A stretch of DNA of 64,000 nt from a candidate division Zixibacteria bacterium RBG-1 (GTDB lineage: Bacteria > Zixibacteria > MSB-5A5 > DSPP01 > RBG-1): positions 1,172,001 to 1,236,000 of the forward strand of contig AUYT01000001.1 in the NCBI GenBank assembly GCA_000447245.1, read 5' to 3'. This document shows positions 1 through 8,858 of the stretch, in pieces (the stretch's first letter is position 1; the number at the start of each line of letters is the position of its first letter). The translations under genes were made by a program, and so were the position numbers. A model generated the notes under the pieces. That model made no database searches. It was given only the letters and a program-made list of their open reading frames with translations, and was not told the DNA's origin.

Positions 1-2
1 CC

Positions 3-974
3 TTTTCACCCAAATCTTATTACATCGGAATTGACTTAGGCGGTAGTCAGATAAAATACGGAATAGTTTCCTCCAGCGGAAAAGTTTTAACCAGAGGAGG
101 CAGGTTAACTCCTCAGAAATCGGGGAGAAGGGGAGTCATTGACTCCTTGGTTGAAATTGCAGACAATCTTTTAAACTTTGCCCGAAAAAATAAAATTCGA
201 ATCAGAGCCATGGGTATCGGCAGTCCAGGCTGTATCGACATAAACTCCGGCAAGGTTTTAGGCTCCTGCCCTAATCTTCCCTTCTGGGTAGGCACTAATC
301 TTAAACAGATTTTCAGAAAATTTTCTCTCCCGGTTACAGCTGATAACGATGCCAATTTGATGGCTCTGGCTGAAGCCAAATTCGGCGCGGCTAGAAATTG
401 CCGGGATGTGGTTTGTCTGACCCTGGGGAGCGGAATCGGAGGAGGGATAATTCTGAACGGCGAAATTTACCGCGGGTCAAATTTTGCGGCCGGAGAAATT
501 GGGCATACTGCGGTCAATTTTCTGGGGGAAAGATGTAAGTGCGGGAGATTGGATTGTATGGAGACCTATGCTTCTGCCAATGCCATGCTGAAAAGGAGTC
601 AAAAACTGGCCAGAACGGATAAAAAATCTCTCTTAAATCAGCTGATAAGAAAAAACGGGAACCGTCTGGACGTACCTACTCTTTTTCTGGCTTATGGCAA
701 GAAAGATAGAATAGCCCAAAAAATTGTGGAAGAGACCGGTGAGACCTTGAGCACCGGAATAGCCAATGTGGTTAATATCTTGAGCCCGGAGATGGTTGTA
801 ATTGGAGGCGGACTGGTGGATGAGAATGCCGATATCATCAAAAAAATAGAAAAACAGGTTAAACAAAAAGCTTTCCCCACCGCTACCAAAAATCTAAAAA
901 TTAGAAGAGCCAAATTGGGAAATCAAGCCGGTTTTATCGGAGCTGCCTATCAGGCCAGTCAATCAAGCAGGTGA
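3..974 (+). CDS. ROK-family sugar kinase (glucokinase-like), 5' truncated
   Basis: The open frame runs in from the left edge, so the true start lies outside the window. The frame beginning at base 3 reads YYIGIDLGGSQIKYG, the ROK ATP-binding phosphate-1 motif, at about bases 18-62. Further on are the GSPG and DNDAN segments of the sugar site, GSGIGGG for nucleotide binding, and a zinc motif CKCGRLDC followed by ME at about bases 534-563. This is a typical full-length ROK kinase of roughly 320 residues missing only a few N-terminal residues. ROK kinases phosphorylate glucose or related sugars in the cytoplasm; the exact sugar cannot be read here. The stop at 972-974 is one base before the archaemetzincin start, so the two genes are probably co-transcribed. 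Confidence 0.9.
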   Translation, partial: FSPKSYYIGIDLGGSQIKYGIVSSSGKVLTRGGRLTPQKSGRRGVIDSLVEIADNLLNFARKNKIRIRAMGIGSPGCIDINSGKVLGSCPNLPFWVGTNLKQIFRKFSLPVTADNDANLMALAEAKFGAARNCRDVVCLTLGSGIGGGIILNGEIYRGSNFAAGEIGHTAVNFLGERCKCGRLDCMETYASANAMLKRSQKLARTDKKSLLNQLIRKNGNRLDVPTLFLAYGKKDRIAQKIVEETGETLSTGIANVVNILSPEMVVIGGGLVDENADIIKKIEKQVKQKAFPTATKNLKIRRAKLGNQAGFIGAAYQASQSSR

Positions 975-975
975 T

Positions 976-1506
976 ATGAGGAATAAAATAGTCATTGTCC
1001 CTTTAGGTGAGATTGATTATATCCTGGTCAACAGATTGGCTTCCAGCTTGGCTTCCTTTTTCAACTTCAATCTGGAAATTTTGCAGGGACTGGAACTGCC
1101 CAAAGAGGCCTACAATGAGAAAAGGGGGCAGTTTTATTCCACGGTAATTTTGAGCAAATTGGAGCTATTGAAATCGGATGACCATGAGAGGATTTTGGGA
1201 ATCACGGAAGAGGACTTGTATGTTCCGACTTTGAATTTTGTTTTGGGAGAAGCAGACCCGGAAAGCAAAGTCGCCATAATCTCTCTTTTCAATCTGAAGC
1301 AGGATTATTCCAGCATCATGGCTTCGGAACCGGTTTATTTTGACCGGATTTTCAAGGAAGCGGTCCACGAATTGGGGCATACCATGAATCTGCACCACTG
1401 CCCCAATCCCAAATGCGTCATGTATTTTTCCCAGACCATCGACGATACCGACCGCAAAGGGAAAAGGTTTTGCGACAACTGCCAGAGGCATATAACTCTG
1501 GTTTGA
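976..1506 (+). CDS. amzA: Archaemetzincin family zinc metalloprotease
   Basis: The 176-residue protein has the archaemetzincin signature. HELGHTMNLHHC begins at about residue 131, four residues later comes a second Cys, then Met, and a CDNC pair follows about 16 residues on. Three His bind the catalytic zinc and the four Cys bind a structural zinc in known structures. The position that is Gly in most metzincins (HExxHxxG) is Asn here, which archaemetzincins tolerate. There is no signal peptide, so it should be cytosolic. It starts one base after the ROK kinase stop. The family occurs patchily in bacteria and archaea and its physiological substrate is unknown. Confidence 0.88.
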   Translation: MRNKIVIVPLGEIDYILVNRLASSLASFFNFNLEILQGLELPKEAYNEKRGQFYSTVILSKLELLKSDDHERILGITEEDLYVPTLNFVLGEADPESKVAIISLFNLKQDYSSIMASEPVYFDRIFKEAVHELGHTMNLHHCPNPKCVMYFSQTIDDTDRKGKRFCDNCQRHITLV

Positions 1507-1594
1507 TTTATTGCTGTTAATTTTCATGTCGCGAAAGATTCCGACAGGCGAAAATCCTTTCCTCCGCTTCCAAGCTTGAAACTGAACAAACTCC

Positions 1595-1624
1595 TTGACA
1601 AATGGCTTTAAAAATTGATATTAA
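1595..1624 (+). promoter_or_regulatory. Putative sigma-70 promoter for mrfA
   Basis: TTGACA at 1595-1600 is followed after 18 bases by TATTAA at 1619-1624, about 17 bases before the helicase start codon. The -35 is perfect and the -10 is weak. The short leader leaves no room for a Shine-Dalgarno site and none is seen. Confidence 0.45.
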
Positions 1625-1640
1625 TTAAAAATTTTCACAA

Positions 1641-3914
1641 ATGGACTTAAGCTTAGTTTTAGACCAGCTGCAGAAATCATCCGAGGGGAAAGATTGCATT
1701 GTCCACTGGGAGACCATACCACCTAAGAAGGCAATTTACGCAGATTTTCCGGAAAGCTTGAACTTCAAATTAAAAGTCGCCTTAGAAAAAAAGGGGATAA
1801 ATAAACTTTATTCTCACCAGGCCAGCGCTATTGAAAATATTCTGGCCGGCCATAACGTGGTTATCGTCACACCCACTGCTTCCGGAAAAACGCTGTGCTA
1901 TAATCTTCCCATAATAAATAAAATTTTGGAAAATCCGGAGGGGAAAGCGCTTTATTTATTTCCCACTAAGGCATTATCGCAAGATCAAGTGGTGGAATTG
2001 CAGGAATTGATAAATCTGGTAAAAGCAGATATCAAAACCTATACTTTTGACGGAGATACGCCGGTTTCAGCCCGAAAAGCTATCCGAACCGTAGGGCAGA
2101 TTGTGGTTACCAATCCGGATATGCTGCATTCCGGGATTTTGCCCAATCACACTAAATGGAATCGGATATTCGAAAATCTGAAATATGTGGTGATTGATGA
2201 AGTACACCATTATCGGGGAGTTTTCGGGTCACATTTAGCCAATGTAGTAAGAAGGTTAAAAAGAATCTGTAAGTTTTACGGCTCCAAACCCCAATTTATT
2301 TTCTGTTCCGCCACTATAGCCAATCCGCAGGAGTTAGCGGAGAAAATCTGTGAAGAGGAGGTCGTCCTGGTTAACAACAATGGTGCACCCTCCGGTGAAA
2401 AGCATTTTCTTTTATATAATCCTCCGGTGATAAATAAACAATTAGGTATCCGGAAATCCTCCACCAACGAGGTTCAGAGATTAGCCGGGCAGTTTTTAGA
2501 AAATAACATTGCCACGATTGCTTTTGCTCCCTCCCGTCTAAGGGTAGAAGTTCTGCTCACTTATTTAAAAGAGAAAATGGCCAAGAGCAGAAAATCAGCG
2601 GATTCAGTCCACGGTTATAGAGGCGGTTACCTCCCCATGGAAAGAAGGAAGATTGAACAGGGCTTGAGAGCCGGGACAATCAAAGGGGTGGTTTCCACCA
2701 ATGCCTTGGAATTGGGAATCGACATCGGGCAATTGGAAGTTTGTCTGATGACCGGGTATCCGGGCAATATCGCTTCCACCTGGCAGCAAGCCGGCCGTGC
2801 TGGTCGCAGACAGGATATCTCTCTGGCAATTTTAGTAGCCAACAGTTCTCCGTTAGACCAGTATCTGATGCAGCATCCGGAATATTTTTTCTCACAAACA
2901 CCGGAGCATGGAATCATTGACCCCAATAATCTGGTAATATTAATGTCACATATCAAATGCGCCGCTTTTGAGCTGCCGTTTGAAAAAGGGGATAAATTCG
3001 GAGTGGATACTACCCAGGATATTTTAAATTATTTAAAACAGCAGAAGGTCCTACACTTCGTGGATGATAAATGGCACTGGAATTCGGAAATCTATCCGGC
3101 AGAGCAAGTCTCTCTGCGTTCGGCTTCACCGGAAAATTTCGTGATTTTGAACAGTTCGGATAATAACAGAGTAATCGGGGAAGTGGATTATTTTTCAGCT
3201 CCCATATTTCTATTTCCGGATGCGATTTACCTGCATGCAGGAAGGCAGTACCAGATTGAAAAGTTGGATTGGGAGGGGAAGAAAGCTTATGCCAAAGAAG
3301 TCGACGTCGACTTTTATACTGACCCGGAGACCAAGACCGAGATAAAAGTTTTACAGATAAATCAAAAGCAAACTCTGGAAAGAGGGGAAATTTGTTTAGG
3401 GGAAGTTTCGGTTTCTTCTGCGGCGGTGTTGTATAAAAAAATAAAGTTTCATACGCATGAAAACATCGGAGCCGGCAGAATTTATCTGCCGGAGCAGGAG
3501 ATGCATACGGAAGCGTTCTGGTATGAGTTTCCTTCAGATATAGGTTCGCGGCTGGAGTTATCCAAGGGAGAATTGGGGGGAGGGTTATCCGGGCTGGCGT
3601 ATATTCTGGGGAATATTGCCTGTTTGTGGGTGATGTGCGACCCCCGAGATATCCGGACTTTTTATCAGCAGAAAGCACCGGTGACGGAAAAGCCGACTTT
3701 GTATCTGTATGATAATTATCCGGGGGGAGTGGGGTTTGCGGAGAAGATTTTTAAGCTGCAGAATATTATCTGGCTGGAAGCGAAAAAGCTGATTGAGAGA
3801 TGTCTGTGTGAGCAAGGGTGTCCTTCCTGCGTGGGTCCTACGCTAGAAGCAGGGGAGAGGACGAAAGTGGCTACTTTGAAGCTTCTGGATTTTCTGACAG
3901 GGCAGCAGACATAG
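1641..3914 (+). CDS. mrfA: DEAD/DEAH-box helicase with C-terminal DUF1998 zinc domain (MrfA/YprA-like)
   Basis: The 757-residue protein has two RecA-like domains: Walker A TPTASGKT at residues 77-84, a DEVH box near 187, SATIANP, then GVVSTNALELGIDIG and QQAGRAGRR in the second half of the core. The C-terminus carries a Cys cluster CLCEQGCPSC near 725-735, typical of DUF1998. In Bacillus MrfA this domain binds zinc and the enzyme works in mitomycin-lesion repair with MrfB. No MrfB exonuclease lies next to it, so the repair role is by homology only. Length and domain order match the family. Several long reverse-strand frames overlap it but are shadows. Confidence 0.9.
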   Translation: MDLSLVLDQLQKSSEGKDCIVHWETIPPKKAIYADFPESLNFKLKVALEKKGINKLYSHQASAIENILAGHNVVIVTPTASGKTLCYNLPIINKILENPEGKALYLFPTKALSQDQVVELQELINLVKADIKTYTFDGDTPVSARKAIRTVGQIVVTNPDMLHSGILPNHTKWNRIFENLKYVVIDEVHHYRGVFGSHLANVVRRLKRICKFYGSKPQFIFCSATIANPQELAEKICEEEVVLVNNNGAPSGEKHFLLYNPPVINKQLGIRKSSTNEVQRLAGQFLENNIATIAFAPSRLRVEVLLTYLKEKMAKSRKSADSVHGYRGGYLPMERRKIEQGLRAGTIKGVVSTNALELGIDIGQLEVCLMTGYPGNIASTWQQAGRAGRRQDISLAILVANSSPLDQYLMQHPEYFFSQTPEHGIIDPNNLVILMSHIKCAAFELPFEKGDKFGVDTTQDILNYLKQQKVLHFVDDKWHWNSEIYPAEQVSLRSASPENFVILNSSDNNRVIGEVDYFSAPIFLFPDAIYLHAGRQYQIEKLDWEGKKAYAKEVDVDFYTDPETKTEIKVLQINQKQTLERGEICLGEVSVSSAAVLYKKIKFHTHENIGAGRIYLPEQEMHTEAFWYEFPSDIGSRLELSKGELGGGLSGLAYILGNIACLWVMCDPRDIRTFYQQKAPVTEKPTLYLYDNYPGGVGFAEKIFKLQNIIWLEAKKLIERCLCEQGCPSCVGPTLEAGERTKVATLKLLDFLTGQQT

Positions 3915-3984
3915 CTTTCCCCCTTGATTTCAAAAGGAAAATTTATTATATTGCTTTTGTAATATTGATATAGGGGGAAGTTCA

Positions 3985-6900
3985 GTGTCTCATAAAAAGC
4001 TGGTTTATATTACATGTTTTGCGTTCTTCTCCGTTCTACTGTCATCAGAGGGAAACAGCACCGCTCAAGTCAAGCTTAAGGAAAATAAATCATCTGAGAT
4101 TTTTAAGAAGGAGACCAAGTCTCCTCAGTCGCTAAGTTCTCCTTTTTACGATACCGCCGGATACACTTATTATGACTTACAAGCCCCGGATAGGCTTCAA
4201 AGAGAGATTGCTATTGATAGCTTAGGAATTGTACATGCAGTTTGGATTAAAGGATTAGATAGTAATTCATCCACTGTAGGTCCTAGAGAAGTTTATTATA
4301 GTTCCTGGTCAGCCGACGGGTCTCGTTTGGCTCATGAAGTCCAAGTAAGTGAACTGGGTGCAAGAGGTGGATATCCCTCAATTGCAGTTTTACCAGATGG
4401 CAGAGCTGTTAGTGTATATCACCACATTAATACACTTTCAGGAGGGAGAAATGATGGATTGTATGCTTCGGTTGAGCAAACCCCCGGTTTAGGTGATTTC
4501 ACGGGAGAAATTCATCTGCCGGACTCCGTGGATGGTATGGGAGATGCGGCGTTGTGGCCCTCTTCTGCGGCACAAATGGTGGATGATTCAGCAGTAATTC
4601 ATGTGGTTGGTGTGGAAGGACAAAATGCCTCGGGGAATAGGGATTTTATTTATACGCGCGGGGTTCAGGGTCCCCCAGATACTTTTACCTTTTCCCCAGC
4701 TCAAAGACCTGATTCTTCAAATGTCATTTCTGTGATTGTAGTGGCCTCCCGAAAATCTAATAAAGTAGCAATTGTTTATTCCCGCCAAAAGAGTTTTGGA
4801 GGACCCGCAGCAGATGCTGATATATTTTATATAGAGTCGACTGATGCAGGCAGAGATTGGGTAAATAGTTTTGGCAATGATATAAGAGATTCTATTGTGA
4901 ATCTTACCAAATATCAACCGGGCGACCCTGTGCGAGTTTTTGGAGATTTGTCGGCTGTATATGATGAAGAGGATTCGCTGCATATTGTGTGGGTGGCTCC
5001 TTTATATAGCTCTGAATATGGCAAATGTTATATCTATCACTGGAGTAGAGCCACCGGAACCGATCAGGTTGCGGATGGTACTTATAATATGCCTGATTAC
5101 TATCCCAATCTGAATAATCCTCATATTGGGGTGCATGATGGAACTGGGAATCCGTGCCGAAAAAATTTCTTATATGTGACTTGGACTCAATTTGGACCAG
5201 GTACTACCGATCGTTCTGTAGACTGGATAGTAAATGGAGAACTTTATGTCAATGTTTCAACCAATAAAGGTAATACCTGGGGTAACCCAATAAACATCAC
5301 TAACTCTCAAACACCTGGTTGTGACCGAAACTGTGACTCTGATGTTTATCCATCTTTGGCTGAAAGGGTCAATGATACTTTACACGTTTTGTATGTCAAT
5401 GATAAATCAGCCGGAATTATAATTTATGGAGATGGTGACCCAGTCTCAAATCCAGTTCTATATTATAAATATCCCGCATTCGCTCCTTTAAGCGATTGCT
5501 GGTCTACGGTTTCTCCTCCAATTTTTGTGGACCCAGTTGTGACTCCGGGTGGTATATTAGATACTTCATTTAAAATCCTATTGTGCCCAGGTCCAGATAC
5601 TTTAAGAGTCGATAGTATAAGAACCAAGGGTTCCTCGTGGTTACAAATTCTGAGTTTGGATACTATTCTAGTTGGAGAATGCTTTGTTATCAACGTCTTC
5701 AAAGTAAATATTAGATTTGATGCCACTGGCCTTATTCCCTCAACTTATATCGACACTCTGATTATTTACAGTCCGCATTTTTATAGCTATAATAAAAAAA
5801 TTCCTGCACGTTTAGTAGTCACGGATTGTGGTTATTTTAAAGGAAGTCAGGTTGTGGCAACGGTTGGGGACTTGAGAGTGAAATTTTCTAATACTTCCAA
5901 CTTAGGTGATCATAACCTTTTCAGCGGGTTTTATTTAACTTCCATAAATGAAAATTTCCTCCTTGATGGGTCTACCGTTCTTACAACCATTACTGCCGAT
6001 GGAGACACCATTGCGGCGCAGGATATTTATGGAAATGTTTCCTTCAAACCTTTAGGTGCAATTGACACGCAGACCGTGAACTTAACGGATTCGTTGATTT
6101 ACTTCGCCCAAGCCGTACAACAACAAAGGCCTGTCAGGACAGGAAACTGGTTTAAAGTCGGCCCTATTTATAAAGCCATGTTTTTCCCAGATTTGAAATC
6201 ACCAAATATTCCCTGGCCAGGTTATTGGTTCAAATATCAAATAAAAGAAACCTGGTGGATTAGAGTTGCAACCAAGCCCAGATATGTCATGTGGTTTACA
6301 AAAATATTCAAAGCAGACCCACCTTGCTGGTGGCCACTTTGGCCTGGAGATTTGTTAGTGAATAAGATTTACGCCGGTTCTGTGCTGGATTGGGAAGTGC
6401 CTTCAGATACTGGGATAGCGTTAAATAATTGGGGGAATAATGATACATTAAAGTTCGTTTGGCTCCAAGGGGATGGACCTAACTCCAGTAAATTCTTTGC
6501 AGCAACAATGGCAATCGTTGATACTGCAGTTCATATCGGAAACCCAAATGGATTTTGGTCTGCCAAAGTCCATCGTAACGCCGAATTTTACCTTGATGAC
6601 CCCAGGATTATATACAGGGTAATGAGTGACTCTGGTTTTAATCCTAAAGATACTCTGGTGGACCCCTTAGCCCTTACTCCAGCAGACCGACACATTCAGT
6701 TCGGTTCGGTTTGTTTTGATACTACCTCAGATACTGTTAATTATGCACAGGCATTGGTTGTGAGCGATATTGGGTATGATTCTTTAAAAAAGTCAATTTT
6801 TGCAGCCAGAATGGAGATGGGTTCAGAGTTTCTTGGATGTGATTTCGGAGTGAGACCAGGTGATGTTAATGTTGATTGGATATTGAACTTATCTGACATT

Positions 6901-7074
6901 GTTATGCTTGTGAACTATATATTCAAAGGAGGAACGAAGCCCAATCCGGTTTGTAGTGGAGATGTTAATTATGACGGGAATATTACTTTACCAGACATCA
7001 TTTTTCTGGTGAATTATATTTTTAGAGGCGGCCCCAGACCTCCTAAGCATCTATATGATATATGTTGTCAGTAA
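3985..7074 (+). CDS. Large secreted protein with C-terminal dockerin-type tail
   Basis: The start is GTG at 3985 with AGGGGGA seven bases upstream. The 1029-residue product begins with a signal peptide (about residues 1-28, ending STAQ). The middle is rich in Asp, Tyr, Trp and Gly with repeated strand-like segments such as HAVWIKG, HIVWVAP and LYVTWTQ, suggesting a BNR/sialidase-like beta-propeller in the first half, but no catalytic motif could be fixed. The last 70 residues are two dockerin-like EF-hand repeats, GDVNVDWILNLSDIV and GDVNYDGNITLPDII, each followed by .LVNYIF(K/R)GG. It is expected outside the cell and calcium-binding at the tail. The substrate is unknown. A near-sibling tail occurs at 52219-52408. 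Confidence 0.8.
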   Translation: MSHKKLVYITCFAFFSVLLSSEGNSTAQVKLKENKSSEIFKKETKSPQSLSSPFYDTAGYTYYDLQAPDRLQREIAIDSLGIVHAVWIKGLDSNSSTVGPREVYYSSWSADGSRLAHEVQVSELGARGGYPSIAVLPDGRAVSVYHHINTLSGGRNDGLYASVEQTPGLGDFTGEIHLPDSVDGMGDAALWPSSAAQMVDDSAVIHVVGVEGQNASGNRDFIYTRGVQGPPDTFTFSPAQRPDSSNVISVIVVASRKSNKVAIVYSRQKSFGGPAADADIFYIESTDAGRDWVNSFGNDIRDSIVNLTKYQPGDPVRVFGDLSAVYDEEDSLHIVWVAPLYSSEYGKCYIYHWSRATGTDQVADGTYNMPDYYPNLNNPHIGVHDGTGNPCRKNFLYVTWTQFGPGTTDRSVDWIVNGELYVNVSTNKGNTWGNPINITNSQTPGCDRNCDSDVYPSLAERVNDTLHVLYVNDKSAGIIIYGDGDPVSNPVLYYKYPAFAPLSDCWSTVSPPIFVDPVVTPGGILDTSFKILLCPGPDTLRVDSIRTKGSSWLQILSLDTILVGECFVINVFKVNIRFDATGLIPSTYIDTLIIYSPHFYSYNKKIPARLVVTDCGYFKGSQVVATVGDLRVKFSNTSNLGDHNLFSGFYLTSINENFLLDGSTVLTTITADGDTIAAQDIYGNVSFKPLGAIDTQTVNLTDSLIYFAQAVQQQRPVRTGNWFKVGPIYKAMFFPDLKSPNIPWPGYWFKYQIKETWWIRVATKPRYVMWFTKIFKADPPCWWPLWPGDLLVNKIYAGSVLDWEVPSDTGIALNNWGNNDTLKFVWLQGDGPNSSKFFAATMAIVDTAVHIGNPNGFWSAKVHRNAEFYLDDPRIIYRVMSDSGFNPKDTLVDPLALTPADRHIQFGSVCFDTTSDTVNYAQALVVSDIGYDSLKKSIFAARMEMGSEFLGCDFGVRPGDVNVDWILNLSDIVMLVNYIFKGGTKPNPVCSGDVNYDGNITLPDIIFLVNYIFRGGPRPPKHLYDICCQ

Positions 7075-7144
7075 TGTTCCCTTGATATAAAAGTTGGGTT
7101 TGTTTTATACCTACTTTTTTATTAATAATAATTCGTATTTGTTA

Positions 7145-7173
7145 TTGACAATAGAGTTTAAAAGGGGTATTTT
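7145..7173 (+). promoter_or_regulatory. Putative sigma-70 promoter of the nuo operon
   Basis: TTGACA at 7145-7150 is separated by 17 bases from TATTTT at 7168-7173. It lies about 200 bases before nuoA and is the best promoter match in the 299-bp gap. The resulting leader would contain the palindromic GTCAACAATA repeats. Confidence 0.45.
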
Positions 7174-7177
7174 TATT

Positions 7178-7373
7178 GGTCAACAATAGTCAAATATGAT
7201 GGTCAACAATACTCATAGTCAAAAATCATCAAGAATAATATAATTTTTGACTATTCTTGATGAAAGATGATACTATTCTTGACCATGTTTGACTATAGGT
7301 AAGATTGTGAACAATTTCACGAACTATACTCAACAATAGTCAAAAATACTATTATTGTTGAGTATTATTGACT
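7178..7373 (+). repeat. Palindromic GTCAAYAATR repeat cluster abutting the nuoA start
   Basis: Units of the type GTCAACAATA recur on both strands through this stretch. TACTCAACAATA at 7327-7338 and TATTGTTGAGTA at 7353-7364 form a perfect 12-bp inverted repeat. A second pair is TCATCAAGAATA near 7226 and TATTCTTGATGA near 7252. The last unit, TTATTGACTATG, contains the nuoA ATG itself. Related elements occur at 52802-52847 and 56844-56892. The rest of the gap 7075-7177 holds the promoter and nothing else recognisable. Confidence 0.75.
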
Positions 7374-7730
7374 ATGTTTGAACAATATTTTCCCATATTC
7401 GTGCTGGTAACCGTAGTCACCATAATGGCTTTAGGGATGCTGGTTTTATCCCACCTCCTGGGCCGGAAAAAGGGGACCAAACGAAAACTGATGCCCTATG
7501 AATGCGGAATCGAGCCGGAAGAGGATGCCAGACAAAGATTTCCGGTAAAATTTTATTTAGTGGCCTTGATGTTCATAGTTTTCGATATCGAAGTAGTATT
7601 TTTATACCCCTGGGCTGTGATATACAAGCAATTAGCCCTTTTCGGCTTGATTGAAATGGGGATATTCATTCTGATTCTGATGGTCGGGTATGTATATATC
7701 CTCAAGAAAGGAGCCCTGAAGTGGGAATAA
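7374..7730 (+). CDS. nuoA: NADH-quinone oxidoreductase subunit A
   Basis: This 118-residue membrane subunit of complex I has three transmembrane helices and the family hallmark YECGIEP followed by [15 protein letters not shown](I/V)E. An in-frame TTG lies six bases upstream at 7368, but ATG 7374 is preferred; neither has a Shine-Dalgarno sequence. The start codon is the end of a palindromic repeat. It is the first gene of a twelve-gene nuo cluster, one base from nuoB. NuoA sits at the junction of the membrane and peripheral arms near the quinone channel. Confidence 0.95.
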   Translation: MFEQYFPIFVLVTVVTIMALGMLVLSHLLGRKKGTKRKLMPYECGIEPEEDARQRFPVKFYLVALMFIVFDIEVVFLYPWAVIYKQLALFGLIEMGIFILILMVGYVYILKKGALKWE

Positions 7731-7731
7731 A

Positions 7732-8247
7732 ATGGGAATAGATGAAAAATTACAAGAGGCCTTAGAAAAATCCATCGTTTTCACCAAGTTCGAATTTGCC
7801 ATCAACTGGGCCCGAAAAAACTCCATCTGGCCCTTGGGATTCGGTCTGGCTTGCTGCGCCATTGAGATGATGTCCACTTTTGCTTCCCGATTCGATTTAG
7901 CCCGCTTCGGAATGGAAGTAATGCGCTCTTCCCCCCGTCAGGCAGACTTGATGATAGTGGCCGGCCGGGTCTCCACCAAAATGGCGCCGGTCTTAAGAAC
8001 GCTGTATGACCAGATGCCGGAACCGAAATGGGTGATTTCGATGGGCGCCTGCGCCTCTTCCGGAGGGATTTTCAACAACTACGCTATCGTGCAGGGAGTG
8101 GATAAAATTGTGCCTGTTGACGTTTACGTTCCGGGCTGTCCTCCCCGTCCGGAGCAGTTAATCGACGGAATCATCAAACTGCAGAAGAAAATAGAGCAGG
8201 AGAAACTTCTGGGCAGGAAAATTAAACAAGAGGAAGTTGAAGCCTAA
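7732..8247 (+). CDS. nuoB: NADH-quinone oxidoreductase subunit B (cluster N2)
   Basis: This 171-residue peripheral-arm subunit carries the last [4Fe-4S] cluster (N2) before quinone. The adjacent Cys pair [10 protein letters not shown], the GACASSGG Cys and the VPGCPPRPE Cys are all present. The N-terminus is close to the usual length. It is tightly spaced after nuoA and is followed by a 44-bp gap with a small palindrome before nuoC. Confidence 0.96.
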   Translation: MGIDEKLQEALEKSIVFTKFEFAINWARKNSIWPLGFGLACCAIEMMSTFASRFDLARFGMEVMRSSPRQADLMIVAGRVSTKMAPVLRTLYDQMPEPKWVISMGACASSGGIFNNYAIVQGVDKIVPVDVYVPGCPPRPEQLIDGIIKLQKKIEQEKLLGRKIKQEEVEA

Positions 8248-8253
8248 AAATAA

Positions 8254-8269
8254 TCGCCATAAATGGCGA
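8254..8269 (+). repeat. Small palindrome between nuoB and nuoC
   Basis: TCGCCAT-AA-ATGGCGA is a perfect 7-bp inverted repeat, followed by CGCTACA. It lies inside the operon and has no T-run, so it looks like a short repetitive palindrome rather than a terminator. Confidence 0.55.
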
Positions 8270-8291
8270 CGCTACAGTTCTTACAATATAA

Positions 8292-8795
8292 ATGGATAAC
8301 AATTCTATCCTAGAGAAAATTAAAAATAAGTTTGCGGATGCGATTGTAGAGACAGTTGAATTTAGGGGAGAGCTTACTGTTGTTATCAAAAAAGAAAAGT
8401 TGGTAGAAATCTGCAAATTTCTACGTGATGATTCTGATCTAAAATTCGACCATCTAGCAGATGTCAGCGGAGTGGATTTCTTGGAGCGGTTGCCTCGTTT
8501 CGATATATCCTATCATATGTACTCTATCCCTAAGAATCACCGCTTAAGAATAAAAATTAAAGTGAACGAAAACGAAGCCATCCCTACAGTCACCCCGGTC
8601 TGGAGCACGGCCAACTGGCACGAGAGAGAGATTTTTGATATGTTCGGATTGAAATTCGACGGCCATCCGGATTTGAGAAGAATTCTGATGGCGGATGACT
8701 GGGTAGGGCACCCTTTGAGAAAAGATTATCCTTTGGGCTACGAAGAGGTGCAGTTTACTTTTAATAAAGACAGGCCGCCGGAGTTGATAAAGTAG
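8292..8795 (+). CDS. nuoC: NADH-quinone oxidoreductase subunit C
   Basis: The 167-residue hydrophilic 30-kDa-type subunit has the family signature WHEREIFDMFG near residue 112, then HPDLRRIL and HPLRKDYPLG. It is a stand-alone NuoC, not fused to NuoD as in E. coli. It forms part of the Q-module scaffold with NuoB and NuoD. There is no visible Shine-Dalgarno site before ATG 8292. Confidence 0.95.
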   Translation: MDNNSILEKIKNKFADAIVETVEFRGELTVVIKKEKLVEICKFLRDDSDLKFDHLADVSGVDFLERLPRFDISYHMYSIPKNHRLRIKIKVNENEAIPTVTPVWSTANWHEREIFDMFGLKFDGHPDLRRILMADDWVGHPLRKDYPLGYEEVQFTFNKDRPPELIK

Positions 8796-8814
8796 GGCTA
8801 TTAGCCCTTTTTTT
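8795..8814 (+). terminator. Weak intrinsic terminator or attenuator between nuoC and nuoD
   Basis: GGGCT-ATT-AGCCC is followed directly by seven T. The stem is only 5 bp, so leaky termination or 3'-end processing inside the operon is possible. Confidence 0.4.
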
Positions 8815-8858
8815 AATAAAGCAAGAGAAAATTTTACTAATTAAATTACCTGATAGGT

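Noticed and set aside
3010-3678. 222-residue reverse-strand ORF
   Set aside because: It lies wholly inside the helicase gene on the other strand and has unlikely composition; it is a shadow frame.
7178-7373. CRISPR array
   Set aside because: Units are short, inverted and unevenly spaced, with no unique spacers of constant length and no cas genes.
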